DNA of 60,462 nt from Candidatus Rifleibacteriota bacterium (GTDB lineage Bacteria; Muiribacteriota; Ozemobacteria; Ozemobacterales; Ozemobacteraceae): the NCBI GenBank assembly GCA_012517355.1, contig JAAYVD010000056.1, positions 1 through 60,462 of the forward strand. The letters run 5' to 3'. Below the pieces are notes generated by a model that searched no databases, had not been told where the DNA came from, and was given only the letters and a program-made list of their open reading frames with translations. Position numbers and translations under genes: made by a program. Positions 7,886 through 16,763 of this stretch are shown here, piece by piece; the first letter of the stretch is position 1, and each line of letters begins with the position of its first letter.

Positions 7886-8158
7886 TCATGGGCGGGCGGG
7901 GGCCAGGGCGGCCAGGCCCCTGACCCGGGCCTGGAGGGACGGGGTGAAAGCCCCCCAGACCGCCTGGCCACACCGCTCGACGACGGGAACGATGTCGATC
8001 CCGCCGGTCAGCCGCAGGGCCACCTGCCAATCGGCGTCGCTGGCGTCGACGTCGTGGTTCCGGTAGGGGATACCCTCCTGGTCGAGCCAGGACAGCAGGT
8101 TCACACAGTGGGGACACCAGGTCACGGTGTAGACCTCGAGCGGGGTGTGGGGGGGCAC
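7886..8158 (-). CDS. glutaredoxin-like protein
   Basis: This 90-residue protein starts at a GTG (8158) with AAGGAGG nine bases upstream. It opens VYTVTWCPHCVNLLSWLDQ, the beta strand and CxxC redox motif of glutaredoxins, then has DVDASDADWQVALRLTGG and IDIVPVV with the conserved cis-Pro region, and ends in a helix. It would reduce disulfides or mixed disulfides in the cytoplasm. The WCPHC motif is seen in NrdH/YruB-type small glutaredoxins. It lies 40 bases before the sigma factor gene in the same direction but need not be functionally tied to it. Confidence 0.85.
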   Translation of the reverse strand: MPPHTPLEVYTVTWCPHCVNLLSWLDQEGIPYRNHDVDASDADWQVALRLTGGIDIVPVVERCGQAVWGAFTPSLQARVRGLAALAPARP

Positions 8159-8391
8159 GGGGCCTCTCCTCCTTGGGAAATCGAGCTTTCCTTTGTGATA
8201 CCATGGGGGGAAACCTCTCGGCAAGCGAACCGGGGGGGGAAGCGTCGCGATCCCCCCGGCGATGCGGCGCGGAAATCCCTGTCCGAGGTGTGGCATGCGC
8301 GTGACCCTGTCCCGGAATCAGGTGAAAGTTCCCCGGAAGTCGAGCCGGACCGTGTCCGTCGAAATGGCCCGGGGCTGACGCAGGAGAGCGC

Positions 8392-9360
8392 ATGGATCCC
8401 CTGACGCAACTCTGGGTCTGGAAGGGCCTCCGGTTCCTGATCGGGTGGGGGGTGACCATCGGGGCCGGCTGGTTTGGCCTCTGGTACGGCCGGCGGCTCC
8501 AGGCCGCGGGCACCACCCTGGCCGACCTGTCGCGTCGCGAAAGCATCAGCTGGAAACGGCTGGCCGGGCTTTCCGTGCTGCTGGGGGGGACCTACCTGGC
8601 GGCCCGGGACTGGGCCGGGCTCGAGACCTTCCTCAAGCCCATCTCCCGGTTCCGGGTGCAGTTCGCGATGATCACCCTGCGCTCGCTGCTGGTCTTTTTG
8701 GGCACCACCCAGTGGGTGATCGGCCGCGAGGACCGCCGGCTGCGCCGGACCCTGGTGCTGGTCGCCATCTCGTGCCTGGTGATGACGGGGGTGGAACTGC
8801 TCACCCTGTGGCCGATGGTGTCGACCCTCGGCAACCCCGAACTCGACCGGCATTCCGGGGTGGTGCTGCAGTCGACCGGGTATTCCTGCGCGCCGTGCAG
8901 CCTGGCGACGGTGGCCCGGCTGTACGGGCGGGTGATTCCCGAGCGGGATTCGGCCCTGGCCATGGAGGCCGGCATGAACGGGACGAGCTGCGACGAGATG
9001 GCAGGCGGGGCCCGGGTGCTCGGTTTCCCGGAGGCCAGGCCCGTCACCACGACCCTGGAGGCGCTCGCCGCCGCCGACCTGCCGGTGTTGATCAGCATCG
9101 AGTTCGGCGGGGTCAGGAACCTGCACGCGGTGGCCCTGGTCGGCCTGTCCTCGACGACGGTCTTCCTGGCCGACCCGCTGGTCGGGTTGTGTGCCATGCC
9201 CCATGACCGGTTCCGCGCCCGCTGGGACGGCGAAGCGGTGCTGCTGGGCCGGCCGACCTTCGCGGCCACGGCGCCGGTGACTCTGTCGGGTTTTTCCCCC
9301 GCCGCCTTCAAGGCCCTCAGTCTCGGCCTCGAGCCCGCCCGGCCGCCCGCCCGGAAATGA
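8392..9360 (+). CDS. membrane protein with C39-like cysteine peptidase domain
   Basis: This 322-residue protein has four or so hydrophobic segments in its first half (about 15-30, 55-70, 92-108, 118-137). From about 155 on comes a C39-like domain: QSTGYSCAPCSLATVARLYG carries the oxyanion Gln and catalytic Cys, NLHAVALVGL the His and FLADPLVG the Asp. C39 domains usually cleave double-glycine leaders and are fused to ABC exporters; here there is no ABC domain, only the membrane anchor. The ATG has GGAG upstream. It is divergent from the glutaredoxin gene and convergent with the PP2C-like gene. The substrate is unknown. Confidence 0.8.
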   Translation: MDPLTQLWVWKGLRFLIGWGVTIGAGWFGLWYGRRLQAAGTTLADLSRRESISWKRLAGLSVLLGGTYLAARDWAGLETFLKPISRFRVQFAMITLRSLLVFLGTTQWVIGREDRRLRRTLVLVAISCLVMTGVELLTLWPMVSTLGNPELDRHSGVVLQSTGYSCAPCSLATVARLYGRVIPERDSALAMEAGMNGTSCDEMAGGARVLGFPEARPVTTTLEALAAADLPVLISIEFGGVRNLHAVALVGLSSTTVFLADPLVGLCAMPHDRFRARWDGEAVLLGRPTFAATAPVTLSGFSPAAFKALSLGLEPARPPARK

Positions 9361-9384
9361 CGGCCGGGTCGGCCGGTCAGGGTC

Positions 9385-10239
9385 TCAGCGGACCCGGCGC
9401 CAGGCGATCAGGAACAGGGAGCCGACGGCCAGGAAGGCGGCACCGACGACGGCGAGGGGCTTCCAGAGGGGGATGGAATGGCGGCGGTCGATCTCGACCG
9501 AAACGACCCGGTCAGGGGGAAACCGCTGCTGCAGGTCGCGAGGCAGGAAGCGGGCCAGGACCATGGTGCGGTCGTCGCCGTCGTAGCGTTGGGAGGCCCG
9601 CTGGAACAGCCCTTCGGCGATGTCGTCCGGCTCGCTGGCCACCGCGCCGGCGACCCGGGCCACCTCGTCGAGCGGCTGCGAGGCCAGCAGGCCCTCCGAG
9701 AACAGCATCACCCAGTCGCCCACGGTGATGGGCACCGGGCCGTGGACCTGGGGGTCATCGAGCGGCGGTCGGGCGGCGACCGGGGCCCGGGCGGTCACCA
9801 CGGCGGAGGAACCCCTGCCCTCGTGGGTCAGCATGGGCAGGCCGCGGGGCTCGAGCCCCCAGGCGGTGCCGCCGACCTTGGCCAGCAGGCCACCGGTGCC
9901 GGCGTTGGCCAGCACGAGCTGGCCCTCCACCACCACGGCGGCGGCGACGTCGATGCCGCAGGTGGGATCGACCTGGCCGGCCACCTGGCGTTCCCGCACC
10001 AGGCGGTGGGCTTCGGCGAAGATGCCCCGCAACCGGTCGGGGGTGTCGGCCGGGCGGCCGTAGAGGGGCAGCCGCAGCAGTTCCCGTTCCAGGTGGGTGG
10101 CGAGGGCATGGGCCAGGTCGCGGCCGCCGGGGCCGCGGCCGTCGACGAGGAGCAGGACCCCCTGGTCCTCGCGGACGACCAGGACGTCCTGGTTCTCGCC
10201 GCGGATGGTTCCCGGTTCGGACCGCTGCCAGACGAGCAT
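9385..10239 (-). CDS. PP2C-like serine/threonine phosphatase with C-terminal membrane anchor
   Basis: This 284-residue protein shows the PP2C motif order: RGENQDVL near residue 15, LLVDGRGPGG near 33, ANAGTGG near 113, GDWVMLFSEGLL near 175 and YDGDDRTMVLARF near 225. These hold the metal-binding acidic residues, although the usual DG(M/V)GG is altered to DGRGPGG. A hydrophobic helix near 258-275 (LAVVGAAFLAVGSLFLIAW) would anchor it facing the cytoplasm. It lies 13 bases after the PilB-like ATPase gene, so it may reverse phosphorylation of a pilus or secretion component; this is inference from position. Confidence 0.75.
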   Translation of the reverse strand: MLVWQRSEPGTIRGENQDVLVVREDQGVLLLVDGRGPGGRDLAHALATHLERELLRLPLYGRPADTPDRLRGIFAEAHRLVRERQVAGQVDPTCGIDVAAAVVVEGQLVLANAGTGGLLAKVGGTAWGLEPRGLPMLTHEGRGSSAVVTARAPVAARPPLDDPQVHGPVPITVGDWVMLFSEGLLASQPLDEVARVAGAVASEPDDIAEGLFQRASQRYDGDDRTMVLARFLPRDLQQRFPPDRVVSVEIDRRHSIPLWKPLAVVGAAFLAVGSLFLIAWRRVR

Positions 10240-10252
10240 GGCGGTCTCCGCC

Positions 10253-13200
10253 TCAGGCGGAGGGCCGGCCGCCGGGGGCCTTGCGGTCGAGCAGGCGTTC
10301 GAAGGCGCTCTTGAGCGAGACGACCTTTTCGGCCACGTCGAGCAGGCCCTTGGTGCGCAGGCCCGACATCAGGGTCTCGGCGAAGACGAGCTTGACCTTG
10401 GGATGGGACGGCCCGATGTAGCCGGCGGCGCGGTCGTCGGACAGGATCCAGTAGAGGAGCCGGTCGCAGTAGGGGACCCAGTTCGAGAAGTCGGAGAAGT
10501 CGTCGTAGGCGCTGAGTTTGGCGATGACGATCTGGGGCACATACTCGATCTGGTTGGCGGCGTTGTAGTACATGCGGTCGGTCTCGGGGACGATCGGGGC
10601 GACCTTGAGATTGGGCAGGGTGACCTTGAAGCGGGCCTTGCCGAAATGGGAAACGGCGATCTTCTCGCCGAGGGAGGTCCATTTCGTCGAGGTGTCGCGC
10701 AGTTCCTGGGAGAACGAGAACAGGCTCTTTTGAAAGATCTCGTCGGTCTTGACGGCCTCGTAGGCGTTCTCGATGGCCATGAAGGGCGAGTGGTTGAACA
10801 GGGTGCCGAGCATGAACCCGAGGCCGTTGGCGAGGAAGTGGCGGCGGGTGAGCTGGAAGGGGGCCTGGGCCTCCTCCCACTGGAGCTTTTCGCGCACCAG
10901 CCAGAAGGTGGCTTCCCGGGCCATTTCGAGAGCGTTGGGGGCGCGCCACAGGTCGATCATCTCGGCGAATTCCCAGGCCTTGAACCGGCCGGGGTAGGCA
11001 TTCTCGAAGATCTGGTACAGGTTCTGGTTGAACAGGTCGAGCAGCTTGGCCAGGCCGTAGTGGTGGAAGTCCTGCAGGCTGATGCGGCGGGGGATCTCCT
11101 CGCCGGGCAGGGTGAGCCGGGTCTCGACGAGCCAGCGGGTGGCGGCCTTGGCGGTCTCGTGCCGGTCGTCACGGAACCAGATCAGGGCCTCCTCGTCGGC
11201 GAACTGCCAGGGCTGGAAGACGTCGGGGTAGACGGCCTGCACGAACTTGTAGACCGAGTTGCCGTATTTCTGCACGAGCGGTTCGAGCCCGCATTCCCGG
11301 ATGACCTCGAGGGTGAGCAGTTGGGGCAGGTCGCCGCGGCTGCAGCCGAGGCGGGTGGTCATCAGCCAGTCGAGCGCTTCGCGGGTGCGCTCCTCGAGGG
11401 GGCCCTGGGCGAGCCAGGCCTCGGTCTCGCCGAACTGCCAGGGGCGGAACCGTCCCGGCATCGCCAACTCGACCAGGGCGGACAGGCTTCCCTTCGCCCA
11501 TTCGACGACCTGGTCGAGGCCGAACTGGGAACAGAACTCGCGGGTGAACGAGGCGGGGAGCTTGTCGGGAACCACGCCCTGCCGGGCCAGGGCCTTCAGG
11601 CCCTCGCCGACCATGACGCGGGCGAACAGGCGGGCGGAGTCCTCCTGGGCGAACAGGAAGTCGGGCAGGCGGCCCTCCTTGTCGAGGACCGACTTCCAGA
11701 TTTCGGCAATGTCGTCCTCGCCCAGGTTTTCGGGCAGGCGGCCGAACTTCTTCTCGAACCCCTCGCGGGACCGGTCGAGCCCGAGCAGCTGCAGGCACTC
11801 CTGCACCTGCACGGACGGCATCTGCAGGCGGCGGCCGAGTTCGTCGTCGTCGAAGAACAGGAACTCGTCCTCGATGCTCCGGAAGATGGTCTTCATGACC
11901 GGGTCGTTGGGATCGATGCCGGAGGCGGCGGCCGGCGCCGGCTGGGAAACCTGGAGGCCCTCCCCCCCGGCGGGGGCGGCGCCGGAAGCGGTGGTGATGA
12001 TGAGGGGAACGCCCGCGCCGGCGGCGGCCATCTTGCCGAGGCGGGCGGCCATGGCGGCGGCCTGGGCGTTCAGATACTGGCCCTCGTCGTCGGAGGGGGT
12101 GACGTAGAGAACCTCCTCGAGGGTGGTCAGGCCGTCGAACGCCTTCGCGAGGGCGATCTCGCGGAGGGTCTTCATGCCCTCGAGGCGGGCGACGCGCTTG
12201 ATGGCGATCTCGGTGCCGCCTTCCATGATGACGTCGCGCAGCGACGGGGTGATGATCATGGTCTCGTAGGAGCCGAGGCGGCCGTAGGCGCCGGTCTGGT
12301 TGCATTCGCGGCAGCCGGCGCCTTTGAAGAACTTGGCGCTCATCACCTTGCCGGCCGACAGTTTCAGGCGCTGCAGGGTCTTCTGGGAGGGCCGGTATTC
12401 GGTGCGGCACTTGGGGCAGATGCGGTGCAGGAGCTTCTGGGCGACGACGACGCGCAGGGCGGCGCAGACGAGGTAGGGCGGCACGCCCATGTTGATGAGG
12501 CGGTTGATGCTGGCGGGGGCGTTGTTGGTGTGCAGGGTCGACAGCACCTTGTGGCCGGTCAGCGAGGCGCGGAAGGCGATGTCGGCGGTCTCGAGGTCGC
12601 GCACCTCGCCGACCAGGACGATGTCGGGATCCTGGCGCAGGGCGGCGCGGAGGCCCTGGGCGAAATCGAGGCCGATCTTCTCGTTGGTCTGCACCTGGGT
12701 GATGCCGTCGATGCGGTATTCGATGGGGTTCTCGATGGTGAAGATGTTGATCTCGGTGCTGTTGAAGTATTTCAGCATGCCGAACAGGGTGGTCGTCTTG
12801 CCGGCGCCGGTGGGGCCGGTGACCAGGATCAGGCCGTAGGGTTCGTCGAGGGCGCCCTTCAGGCGGTTGAGGTCCTCGGGCAGGAAGCCGATGTTGTCGA
12901 GGTCGAAGGCGGCCTCGCGCTGCAGGATGCGCAGCACGGCCTTTTCACCGAGCAGGCTGGGCACCGTGCTGACGCGGAAGTCGATGTCCTTGTTCTCCAT
13001 GCGCACCTTGAGCCGGCCGTCCTGGGGCAGCCGGCGTTCCGCGATGTCCATGTGGGACAGGATCTTGATGCGGCTGATGAGGGGGGCGAGCAGGCTCTTG
13101 GGGCCGGTCATGGCGTCCTGGAGGGTGCCGTCGACGCGGAACCGCACCAGCAGGATCTCTTCGCGCGGTTCAACGTGGATGTCGGAGGCGCGTTTGAGGA

Positions 13201-13771
13201 TGGCCTGTTTGAAGACGGCGTTGAGGAACTGGACGACCGGGCCCTCCTCGGAGGTGCGGCGCACCAGGTCGGTGCCGTCGTCGGAACCGCCACCCATCAG
13301 GCTTTCATCGCCGGCGACCTGGAACCCTTCCCACGAATAGAGCTGCTTGATGCTCAGCTCGATCTGGCTGCGCGGGGCGATCAGCACGTCGAGCTTGCAC
13401 TGGGTCAGGAAGGCGATCATGTCCTTGGCCATGATGTCGAAGGGGTCGGCCATGACGATGGTGAGCTTGTTCCCCGACTTCTTGAAGGGGATGACCTTGT
13501 ACTGCTTGGCCTGGTATTCGGGGATCAGTGACAGGATCTTGGCGTCGATCTTGGTGTTGGTCAGATCGACCACCGACACGTCGAGGAACTCGGCCCACAG
13601 GTCGAGCATGTCCTTTTCGGTGAGGAAGCCGAGGCGGATCAGGATGTCCTCGAGCCGTTCGAGGGTCTGCGCCTGGATGTTCTGGGCCTTCTCGAGCTGT
13701 TCCTCGGTGAGGATGTTCTTCGACAGCATCAACTCCTCGATGCTGTGCTTGGCGGCGGTGGTGGTGGGCAT
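10253..13771 (-). CDS. PilB/GspE-family secretion ATPase with long C-terminal repeat domain
   Basis: This 1172-residue protein contains a full PilB/GspE ATPase followed by about 600 extra residues. Residues 1-150 are the N-terminal MshE/GspE domain. The ATPase core has Walker A GPTGAGKTT (319-327), Walker B IVLVGEVRD (384-392), the His box TGHKVLSTLHTNN and a zinc site CPKC (452) / CREC (487). The tail has at least three units of about 78 residues, each with a P-x-x-F-x-(P/A)-W-(Q/E)-F motif at 771-780, 848-857 and 926-935. GGGAGGAACC precedes the ATG. It probably powers pilus or type II secretion assembly; normal family members have 500-600 residues, so the tail is unusual. Confidence 0.9.
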   Translation of the reverse strand: MPTTTAAKHSIEELMLSKNILTEEQLEKAQNIQAQTLERLEDILIRLGFLTEKDMLDLWAEFLDVSVVDLTNTKIDAKILSLIPEYQAKQYKVIPFKKSGNKLTIVMADPFDIMAKDMIAFLTQCKLDVLIAPRSQIELSIKQLYSWEGFQVAGDESLMGGGSDDGTDLVRRTSEEGPVVQFLNAVFKQAILKRASDIHVEPREEILLVRFRVDGTLQDAMTGPKSLLAPLISRIKILSHMDIAERRLPQDGRLKVRMENKDIDFRVSTVPSLLGEKAVLRILQREAAFDLDNIGFLPEDLNRLKGALDEPYGLILVTGPTGAGKTTTLFGMLKYFNSTEINIFTIENPIEYRIDGITQVQTNEKIGLDFAQGLRAALRQDPDIVLVGEVRDLETADIAFRASLTGHKVLSTLHTNNAPASINRLINMGVPPYLVCAALRVVVAQKLLHRICPKCRTEYRPSQKTLQRLKLSAGKVMSAKFFKGAGCRECNQTGAYGRLGSYETMIITPSLRDVIMEGGTEIAIKRVARLEGMKTLREIALAKAFDGLTTLEEVLYVTPSDDEGQYLNAQAAAMAARLGKMAAAGAGVPLIITTASGAAPAGGEGLQVSQPAPAAASGIDPNDPVMKTIFRSIEDEFLFFDDDELGRRLQMPSVQVQECLQLLGLDRSREGFEKKFGRLPENLGEDDIAEIWKSVLDKEGRLPDFLFAQEDSARLFARVMVGEGLKALARQGVVPDKLPASFTREFCSQFGLDQVVEWAKGSLSALVELAMPGRFRPWQFGETEAWLAQGPLEERTREALDWLMTTRLGCSRGDLPQLLTLEVIRECGLEPLVQKYGNSVYKFVQAVYPDVFQPWQFADEEALIWFRDDRHETAKAATRWLVETRLTLPGEEIPRRISLQDFHHYGLAKLLDLFNQNLYQIFENAYPGRFKAWEFAEMIDLWRAPNALEMAREATFWLVREKLQWEEAQAPFQLTRRHFLANGLGFMLGTLFNHSPFMAIENAYEAVKTDEIFQKSLFSFSQELRDTSTKWTSLGEKIAVSHFGKARFKVTLPNLKVAPIVPETDRMYYNAANQIEYVPQIVIAKLSAYDDFSDFSNWVPYCDRLLYWILSDDRAAGYIGPSHPKVKLVFAETLMSGLRTKGLLDVAEKVVSLKSAFERLLDRKAPGGRPSA

Positions 13772-13787
13772 GGTTCCTCCCGTTGGA

Positions 13788-14558
13788 TCAGTCTGAACCG
13801 GTCACGACCTCGACCCGGTAGGTGCGGCGTTCCAGGCTTCGGCCCCGGTCCTGGAACAGGGGGCGGGCGTAGAGGTGCATGACGACGTGGCCGGCGCGCT
13901 TGGCCAGGAAGCTGTAGGTGACGGTGCGGTCGGTGCGGCGCTCGCTGTGGAGGTCGACCCGGTTGTCGTTGTATTCGTAGTCGATCTCCCACTGGACGGC
14001 CTTCCGGTCGAGGAATAGGGGAAGGTCGAGCTCGAAGGCCTGCATCAGCCTGACCTTCACCAGCTGGCCGGGCACGATCTTGGGCGGGGCCAGCCGGATG
14101 CGGGCGGCGTTGCTCATCAGGAACCGGGGCTGGGTCATGACCATGCCGACGACCTTGTAGATGCCCTGCGGCAGCGGGCACAGGAGGCGGTCGGTGGTCG
14201 TCCAGGCCAGCTGGTACGTCTCGGGGTACCGGGGCCGGATCGGGATGCTGTGCGGGGCCTCGGCCCAGCGCTTGCCCTGCGACCAGCGAAAGATCTGCCA
14301 CTCGTTGTGCCAGACGGCCAGGTCGAACCGCTGGCCGGTGGCGAACGGCAGGTTGACCGTCTTGTCGGTCTTGTTGCGGATGGTGATGGTGAAGGTCGCG
14401 GTCCCGCCGGCGGTCACCTCGGCCGTTTCAGGGGCGATGCGGATCTCGAGATCGTGGGGGTTGACATACTCCCATTTCCGCAGGCCCAAGGAGGGAAGGG
14501 GGGTGACCAGGCAGGCCACCAACAGGAGGAAGAGAGCGGCTCGTCTCATGCCCCGCAT
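13788..14558 (-). CDS. secreted BsuPI-type protease-inhibitor-like protein
   Basis: This 256-residue protein starts with a signal peptide (MRGMRRAALFLLLVACLVTP). Residues 35-140 resemble the BsuPI intracellular protease inhibitor domain: NKTDKTVNLPFATGQRFDLAV, WQIFRWSQGKRW, and LPQGIYKVVG. The last 70 residues are beta-rich (YSFLAKRAGHVVMHLYARP), loosely like chagasin/I42 inhibitors; this second match is weak. It lies 16 bases before the PilB-like gene in the same direction. The start could also be the ATG at 14549; neither has a clear ribosome site. BsuPI-like domains also occur in proteins with no proven inhibitor activity. Confidence 0.65.
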   Translation of the reverse strand: MRGMRRAALFLLLVACLVTPLPSLGLRKWEYVNPHDLEIRIAPETAEVTAGGTATFTITIRNKTDKTVNLPFATGQRFDLAVWHNEWQIFRWSQGKRWAEAPHSIPIRPRYPETYQLAWTTTDRLLCPLPQGIYKVVGMVMTQPRFLMSNAARIRLAPPKIVPGQLVKVRLMQAFELDLPLFLDRKAVQWEIDYEYNDNRVDLHSERRTDRTVTYSFLAKRAGHVVMHLYARPLFQDRGRSLERRTYRVEVVTGSD

Positions 14559-14575
14559 GATACACTACCGTCCTG

Positions 14576-15001
14576 ATGAACGCAAAGGAACCAGCCGGTC
14601 GCGCAGGGCCGGGTCATGGGCTGCACCCGCTGTCCCGGACGATCATCGCGATCCTTCGCGCCATCCCGGCAGGCCGGGTCGTTTCCTACGGACTGGTAGC
14701 CGGCCTGGCGGGGCACCCCGGGGCGGCCCGCCAGGTCGCCCGGCTGTTGCATGCCTGCTCCGACCGGCACGATCTGCCGTGGCATCGGGTGATCAATGCC
14801 CGGGGTGGCATCTCCCTGCCCGGCGCCGGTGGCGACCTGCAGCGGGCCCTGCTGGAAGCCGAAGGGGTGGGGTTTCTCGCCGACGGCCGGATCGACCTGG
14901 GCCGCCACCTCTGGCTCCCCCCCGCGGTCTCCGGGTCTCCCCGGCTGCCCGCAGGGCCGGTGCTGCCCCGGGTCAGTTCTCGAAATGGACGAAATCGATG
15001 A
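14576..15001 (+). CDS. alkyltransferase-like protein (ATL), MGMT homologue without the active Cys
   Basis: This 141-residue protein matches the DNA-binding domain of O6-alkylguanine-DNA alkyltransferase: GRVVSYGLVAGLAGHPGAARQVARLL holds the helix-turn-helix with the arginine finger. The active-site motif reads PWHRVI, where true alkyltransferases have PCHRV. A Trp at this place defines ATL proteins, which bind alkylated guanine and hand it to nucleotide excision repair. The start is 17 bases from the divergent protease-inhibitor gene and has no visible ribosome site. Its 3' end overlaps the convergent scramblase-like gene by 29 bases. Confidence 0.85.
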   Translation: MNAKEPAGRAGPGHGLHPLSRTIIAILRAIPAGRVVSYGLVAGLAGHPGAARQVARLLHACSDRHDLPWHRVINARGGISLPGAGGDLQRALLEAEGVGFLADGRIDLGRHLWLPPAVSGSPRLPAGPVLPRVSSRNGRNR

Positions 15002-15548
15002 GCAGGGTGGCGGCGATCAGCAGGGATTGTCGCTGGCCCTCCCAGGTCGAGGGGCAGGTGACGGTGAAATTGTCGGCGTCGGTGAAGGCTTCCTTGAAGA
15101 ACCCCGACCACCGCTTGTGGATCTCGCCCCGTTTCACCCCGTTTTCCATGATGTTGAAGGTCCAGGGGGAAAAGATGGGTCCGACGATCTGGAACACGGT
15201 GCGGTGGGCGGCGTCCTCGATGATGTAGTTCCGTTCGAGGAGCGAGAACTTCCGCTGGATCGCCCCCAGGTATTTCTTCTTGCCGTCGCGGATCTCGAGG
15301 CGGTGCAGGATGAAGGCGAACTCCTTGTTCAGGAACATCAGGTAGTTGCCGTCGCGGTCGGTGACGTCCATCTCGAAGGGGCGGGCGCCCTTGAGGAAGT
15401 TGCGGGCCAGCCACCCGCTCAATTCGCGGGCTTCCGCCATGGTGCGGTTGTTCGCATCGTAGACGGTATAGCGGTTTTCGGTCTCCCAGCCGAGGATGGC
15501 CTCGGCCAGTTCCTTGTGCTGCCGGACATAGAAGGTGACGTCGCCCAT
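14973..15548 (-). CDS. phospholipid scramblase/LURP-one-related protein
   Basis: This 191-residue protein resembles the tubby-like beta-barrel family of scramblases and LURP-one proteins. It has repeated short strand pairs: NRYTVYDANNR, PFEMDVTDRDGNYLMFL, KYLGAIQRKFSLLERNYIIED and FQIVGPIFSPWTFNI. The usual C-terminal hydrophobic stretch is short (LLIAATLLIDFVHF). AGGAGGT precedes the ATG at 15548; the longer frame upstream lacks support. Its function in bacteria is unproven; membrane lipid binding is possible. It overlaps the ATL gene tail to tail and is divergent from the M48 peptidase gene. Confidence 0.7.
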   Translation of the reverse strand: MGDVTFYVRQHKELAEAILGWETENRYTVYDANNRTMAEARELSGWLARNFLKGARPFEMDVTDRDGNYLMFLNKEFAFILHRLEIRDGKKKYLGAIQRKFSLLERNYIIEDAAHRTVFQIVGPIFSPWTFNIMENGVKRGEIHKRWSGFFKEAFTDADNFTVTCPSTWEGQRQSLLIAATLLIDFVHFEN

Positions 15549-15646
15549 TCGCGGTGACCTCCTGGCGATGGCCGGATCCGCGACCGGCACAGAGAGCCGG
15601 CGCCGCCCGGGTTTCCTGCATGATAATATGGAAAGGGAGGAATGTC

Positions 15647-16747
15647 ATGGAGCAGTTTCCCGCCACCATTTTCGGCCCCGGCGACCTCGGCCGGCAATCT
15701 GCCGGCACGGTGGCGGTGGCCCACGAAGGCCTGCTGGTGGAGATGCCCGGCCTCGGCACCCTGACCATGGACTACGGCGGCCTCGACCTCAGCCGGGGCG
15801 GCTTCGACGACCTGGCCATCGTGGTGGCGGGGCGCGACCAGGGAGGCCAGGACCTGTCGCTGCACCTGACTGACGAGGGGTTCCTGCAGGCCCTGATCTG
15901 TCTCGGGCCGGTGGAACTGCGACCCGCTCTCGCCCGGCTCCGGCGCGAGGGGGAACGCACCCGGCGCTCCTGGTGGACCTGGGGGTTGGCCCTGGCCGCC
16001 TGCGTGGTCGGCGGCTTCCTGTGCCTCAACCTGATGGCCGGGGCGGTGGCGGGCCTGGTTCCGGTGGCGGCCGAGGTGTCGCTGGGCCAGGCGGTGGCCG
16101 ACGGGCTGGGCGAGAAGGGGAAGGTCCTGGCCTCGGGCCCGGCGGTGGCAGCGGTGACCGGCGTCTGGCAGGCGGTGTCCCGCGGCCTGCCGGCCTCGCC
16201 CTACGTGTTCCGGGTGCGGGTGGTCGAGTCGCCGCAGGTGAACGCCCTGGCCGCCCCGGGCGGTCAGATCGTCGTCTTCACCGGCCTGGTCGACCGGCTG
16301 GAGAGCCCCGAGGAGCTGGCGGGCATCCTGGCCCACGAGGCGGCCCACTGCCTGAAGCGGCACGGGTTGCGGCAGATCGTCAAGGCGCTGGGGATCAGCG
16401 CGGTGATGGCCATCCTCGTCGGCGACCCGGGCGGCCTCGGGCGCATGGCCCGCGACCTGGGTTCCCGCATGTTCCTGTTGTCCTACAGCCGCGAAGACGA
16501 GCGGGAGGCCGACCGCCTGGCGGTCGAGATCCTGCGGCGGGCCTCGATCGACCCGTCGCGCTTTCCGGAGTTCTTCCGCCGGCTCGACCGGGAGGAAAAA
16601 CTGCCGGAAGTGCTGAGCATCATCTCGACCCATCCCTCGCACGGGGAACGCGACCGGGAGCTGCGGGCCCTGATGCGGCCCGAGGACGCCTCCCTGCCGC
16701 GTCTGCCCGTTCCCTGGCCCACACGGAAGTCCCGCCCGGGACCGTGA
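15647..16747 (+). CDS. membrane-anchored M48-family metallopeptidase
   Basis: This 366-residue protein has an N-terminal soluble region (1-105), one transmembrane helix (about 110-135) and an M48 peptidase domain. The zinc site is HEAAH in LAGILAHEAAHCLKRHG, with the third ligand Glu in REDEREADRLAVEIL and a later STHPSHGER motif, as in YggG/LoiP/BepA-type peptidases. A role in envelope protein quality control is likely. GGGAGGAATGTC precedes the ATG; GATAAT at 15622 may be a -10 box. Repeat-rich DNA follows its stop. Confidence 0.88.
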   Translation: MEQFPATIFGPGDLGRQSAGTVAVAHEGLLVEMPGLGTLTMDYGGLDLSRGGFDDLAIVVAGRDQGGQDLSLHLTDEGFLQALICLGPVELRPALARLRREGERTRRSWWTWGLALAACVVGGFLCLNLMAGAVAGLVPVAAEVSLGQAVADGLGEKGKVLASGPAVAAVTGVWQAVSRGLPASPYVFRVRVVESPQVNALAAPGGQIVVFTGLVDRLESPEELAGILAHEAAHCLKRHGLRQIVKALGISAVMAILVGDPGGLGRMARDLGSRMFLLSYSREDEREADRLAVEILRRASIDPSRFPEFFRRLDREEKLPEVLSIISTHPSHGERDRELRALMRPEDASLPRLPVPWPTRKSRPGP

Positions 16748-16763
16748 CCCCGGCCGGCCTGGA

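Noticed and set aside
10097-13531. A plus-strand open frame of 1144 residues across the PilB-like gene
   Set aside because: It is the complement of the ATPase gene, whose Walker motifs and zinc cysteines are unmistakable.
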